From the NCBI GenBank assembly GCA_944321965.1, contig CALUNH010000011.1, positions 1 through 64,000 on the forward strand: DNA of 64,000 nucleotides, given 5' to 3'. The number at the start of each line of letters is the position of its first letter. Position 1 is the first letter of the stretch. Below, piece after piece: positions 62,142 through 64,000 of the stretch. A model generated the notes under the pieces. The model saw only the letters and a list, made by a program, of their open reading frames with translations. It made no database searches and was not told where the DNA came from. Both the position numbers and the translations under genes were made by a program. Source of the stretch: an uncultured Alistipes sp. (GTDB taxonomy: Bacteria; Bacteroidota; Bacteroidia; Bacteroidales; Rikenellaceae).

Positions 62142-62507
62142 ATGGAAAAACTCACACGCCGCGAAGAGGAGCTGATGCAATGCTTCTGGACCCACGGGCC
62201 GCTGTTCGTGCGGGAGCTGGTGGCGCTGGCCCCGGATCCGAAACCGCACTTCAATACGCTTTCGACGATGGTGCGGGCCCTCGAAGCGAAGGGCTACGTG
62301 GGGCATAAACCCTTCGGGAATACCTACCAGTATTACCCGCTGGTGAGCGAGGCGGAGTTTTCGCGCCGCACGCTGGGCAGCGTCATCGACCGTTATTTCG
62401 AGAAATCCTGCCTCGGGGCCGTTTCGGCCCTGGTCGAGGAGGAGCGGATCTCGGTCGAGGAGCTGCGCGAACTGATCGACCGCATCGAACGCCAAAACGC
62501 CCGATAG
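62142..62507 (+). CDS. BlaI/MecI/CopY-family repressor
   Basis: A 121-residue winged-helix protein with LTRREEELMQCFWTHGPLF, NTLSTMVRALEAKGYVGHKP and a C-terminal dimerization helix (ISVEELRELIDRIERQ). It normally represses its own operon until cleaved after its partner BlaR1 senses a signal. It lies 2 bp upstream of the M56 gene. It probably binds the palindromes at 61850-61908. No beta-lactamase gene lies in the window, so the controlled target is unknown. Confidence 0.92.
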   Translation: MEKLTRREEELMQCFWTHGPLFVRELVALAPDPKPHFNTLSTMVRALEAKGYVGHKPFGNTYQYYPLVSEAEFSRRTLGSVIDRYFEKSCLGAVSALVEEERISVEELRELIDRIERQNAR

Positions 62508-62509
62508 CC

Positions 62510-64000
62510 ATGTGTTATGAATGGACGATCTACAGCCTCAAGGTCGGGGCGTGCCTGGCGGTTTTCTACCTCTTTTTCAAACTGCTGCTGAGCCGTGAGA
62601 CCTTCCATCGCTTCAACCGCATCGTGGTGCTGGGGGCGATGCTTCTCTCGTTCGTGCTGCCGCTGTGCGTGATTACGGTCTGGCGCGAACTCCCGCCGCT
62701 GCCTGCGGTTCCGGTTTTCGAGATGGACGGGGCAGCCTCCGACGCGGCTCTCCCCGCCGCACGGCCTTTCCCCTGGAAAACCCTTGTCGGGGTGCTTTTC
62801 GTGACGGGAGCCGCCGCCAGCTGCCTGCATACCCTCTGGTCCCTGACGGCCGTGGTGCGGGTGATCCGCCGGGGCCGCCGCGAACGGCTGGACGACGGGA
62901 CGATCCTCGTGCGCCTGCCGCAGCGCGTCACGCCGTTCAGCTGGGGGCGGTGCATCGTGATCTCCGAGGAGGACCTGGCGGAGAACGGCCCGGCGATCCT
63001 GACCCACGAACGGGCCCACATCCGCCTGCACCATTCGGCGGATCTGCTGGCAACCGACCTGGCGGGATGCCTGCAGTGGTTCAATCCGGCGATGTGGCTG
63101 CTGCGGCGCGAGTTGCGGGCCATCCACGAATACGAAGCCGATGCCGCCGTGCTGGCGAGCGGTGTCGATGCGAAGAGTTATCAGATGCTGCTTATAAGGA
63201 AGGCCGTTGGCGGGAGGTGGTACTCAGTCGCCAACAGCCTCAATCACAGTAAACTTAAAAACCGTATTACCATGATGTTGCGAAAAAGATCATCGCGGCG
63301 GACCGAAGCGCGGGCGCTTCTGCTGCTGCCGCTTGCGGGCCTGGCTCTGGGCGCCTTTGCCGAGACCCGTTATGTCGTTCCTGCTGCGTACAAAGATACG
63401 CAAAATCGGATTACGAAACACGAAATGCGTGCGGAAATCGGTCCGGATACGATCGTCATCCGCGGGATGAAGGCGACGATGGACCCGGAGAAGGCCCCGC
63501 TGGTGATCGTCGACGGGGTGAAGGGCGACCTGCAGGTGCTGGATACGCTCCGGCCGGAACGCATTGCGTCGGTTTCGGTGTTGAAGGATTCGCTTTCGCG
63601 GGCCTCCTACGGCGAGGAGGCGAAGAACGGCGTGATCGTCATTTCGCTGAAGAAACCGGGCGATACCGCTGCGGCTTCTGGGAACAATGCCTATGGTACG
63701 CAGGTGACGACCTCCCCGGACGGGAACACCATGTCCATTTCGATTTCGGGGTCTCCGTCGCAGGCGTCGCTCTCCACCTCGGGTCTTGAGGGCAATCCGG
63801 TGATCGTGGTCGACGGAGAACGCTATTCGGGCAGCCTCAATGACCTCGATGTGCGGCAGATCCGGAGCATGTCGATCTATAAAGGCAATATTCCCGAAAA
63901 GTACCGCCAATACCTCGGTCCGGACAACGAGGGTGTGATCCTGATCGAGACGAAACGGCCGGGTGCATTGAGTCTCGACAACGGCTATTTCCAAAGTGAC
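62510..64000 (+). CDS. BlaR1-like M56 metallopeptidase, truncated at window end
   Basis: At least 497 residues; the reading frame stays open to base 64000, so the C-terminus is missing. Membrane helices lie near residues 11-23 and 38-56, with more near 86-105. The gluzincin site HERAH is near 166-170, with EYEADAAV near 207 as the third-ligand helix. A further membrane segment follows near 275. Beyond it are two repeats resembling TonB-plug edges (PLVIVDGVKGD, then ASVSVLKD and KNGVIVISLKK; then NPVIVVDGERYSG, IRSMSIYKG, EGVILIETK). BlaR1 proteins cleave BlaI in response to a signal. The plug-like tail is in place of a beta-lactam sensor domain, so the signal is probably different. Confidence 0.9.
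   Translation, partial: MCYEWTIYSLKVGACLAVFYLFFKLLLSRETFHRFNRIVVLGAMLLSFVLPLCVITVWRELPPLPAVPVFEMDGAASDAALPAARPFPWKTLVGVLFVTGAAASCLHTLWSLTAVVRVIRRGRRERLDDGTILVRLPQRVTPFSWGRCIVISEEDLAENGPAILTHERAHIRLHHSADLLATDLAGCLQWFNPAMWLLRRELRAIHEYEADAAVLASGVDAKSYQMLLIRKAVGGRWYSVANSLNHSKLKNRITMMLRKRSSRRTEARALLLLPLAGLALGAFAETRYVVPAAYKDTQNRITKHEMRAEIGPDTIVIRGMKATMDPEKAPLVIVDGVKGDLQVLDTLRPERIASVSVLKDSLSRASYGEEAKNGVIVISLKKPGDTAAASGNNAYGTQVTTSPDGNTMSISISGSPSQASLSTSGLEGNPVIVVDGERYSGSLNDLDVRQIRSMSIYKGNIPEKYRQYLGPDNEGVILIETKRPGALSLDNGYFQSD

Noticed and set aside
62142-64000. Beta-lactam resistance operon
   Set aside because: BlaI/M56 pairs are widespread in Bacteroidetes without beta-lactamases; no beta-lactamase or penicillin-binding sensor domain was seen.

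Overview
The window looks like chromosome from a gut Bacteroidales bacterium, most likely Alistipes or a close Rikenellaceae relative (inference). The grounds are two SusC/SusD pairs, a PorX-type regulator, a type III glutamine synthetase, DUF4493 and PCMD surface lipoproteins, a BlaI/M56 pair fused to plug-like repeats, many TAnnTTTG (-7) promoter boxes, and GC-rich core genes. No rRNA, tRNA, CRISPR array, transposase or phage gene was seen.

Region 1 (45-7134, minus strand): a tight five-gene operon encoding a fimbrillin-like lipoprotein, two DUF4493 lipoproteins, a DUF4493-PCMD lipoprotein and an outer-membrane barrel protein. Region 2 (7233-13052): an S9-family dipeptidyl peptidase, a NUDIX hydrolase, and a minus-strand porX-tsaE-SRPBCC cluster. 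Region 3 (13325-27139, plus strand): HU and a 29-residue COX24-like peptide, then rng, mfd, coaX, an outer-membrane porin-like gene, a TPR gene, lptC, a CNNM/CorC-type gene and a PpiD-like chaperone. This is mostly an envelope-biogenesis cluster with short gaps and overlaps. An iron-containing alcohol dehydrogenase follows at 27286-28428.

Region 4 (28510-51557) is the main accessory block, visibly richer in A/T than its flanks. It is a polysaccharide utilization locus. The minus strand carries SusC2-SusD2-SusC1-SusD1, a DUF1735/DUF4361-type surface lipoprotein and three tandem heparinase II/III-fold lyases. The plus strand carries a GH105 unsaturated-uronyl hydrolase, a BNR_4 beta-propeller enzyme and a GH99-like lipoprotein. 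A LacI-type regulator sits between the arms, with matching AATCGATTGTGTT sequences on both sides of its gene. Lyases at the surface or in the periplasm would give unsaturated uronate oligomers, the SusCD pairs would import them, and GH105 would remove the unsaturated end. No sulfatase is present, so a non-sulfated uronic-acid glycan fits better than heparin or chondroitin sulfate. The substrate is unknown.

Region 5 (51793-64000): methylmalonyl-CoA mutase subunits, type III glutamine synthetase with a long structured leader, and a minus-strand set of a GlcNAc-kinase-like gene, murQ, a helix-hairpin-helix protein and rpsU. The window ends with blaI and a truncated blaR1-like gene preceded by palindromic operator-like sites at a 21-bp period. 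Several intergenic regions hold short GC-rich tandem repeats (10821, 21041, 27147) or a heptamer repeat (61922).
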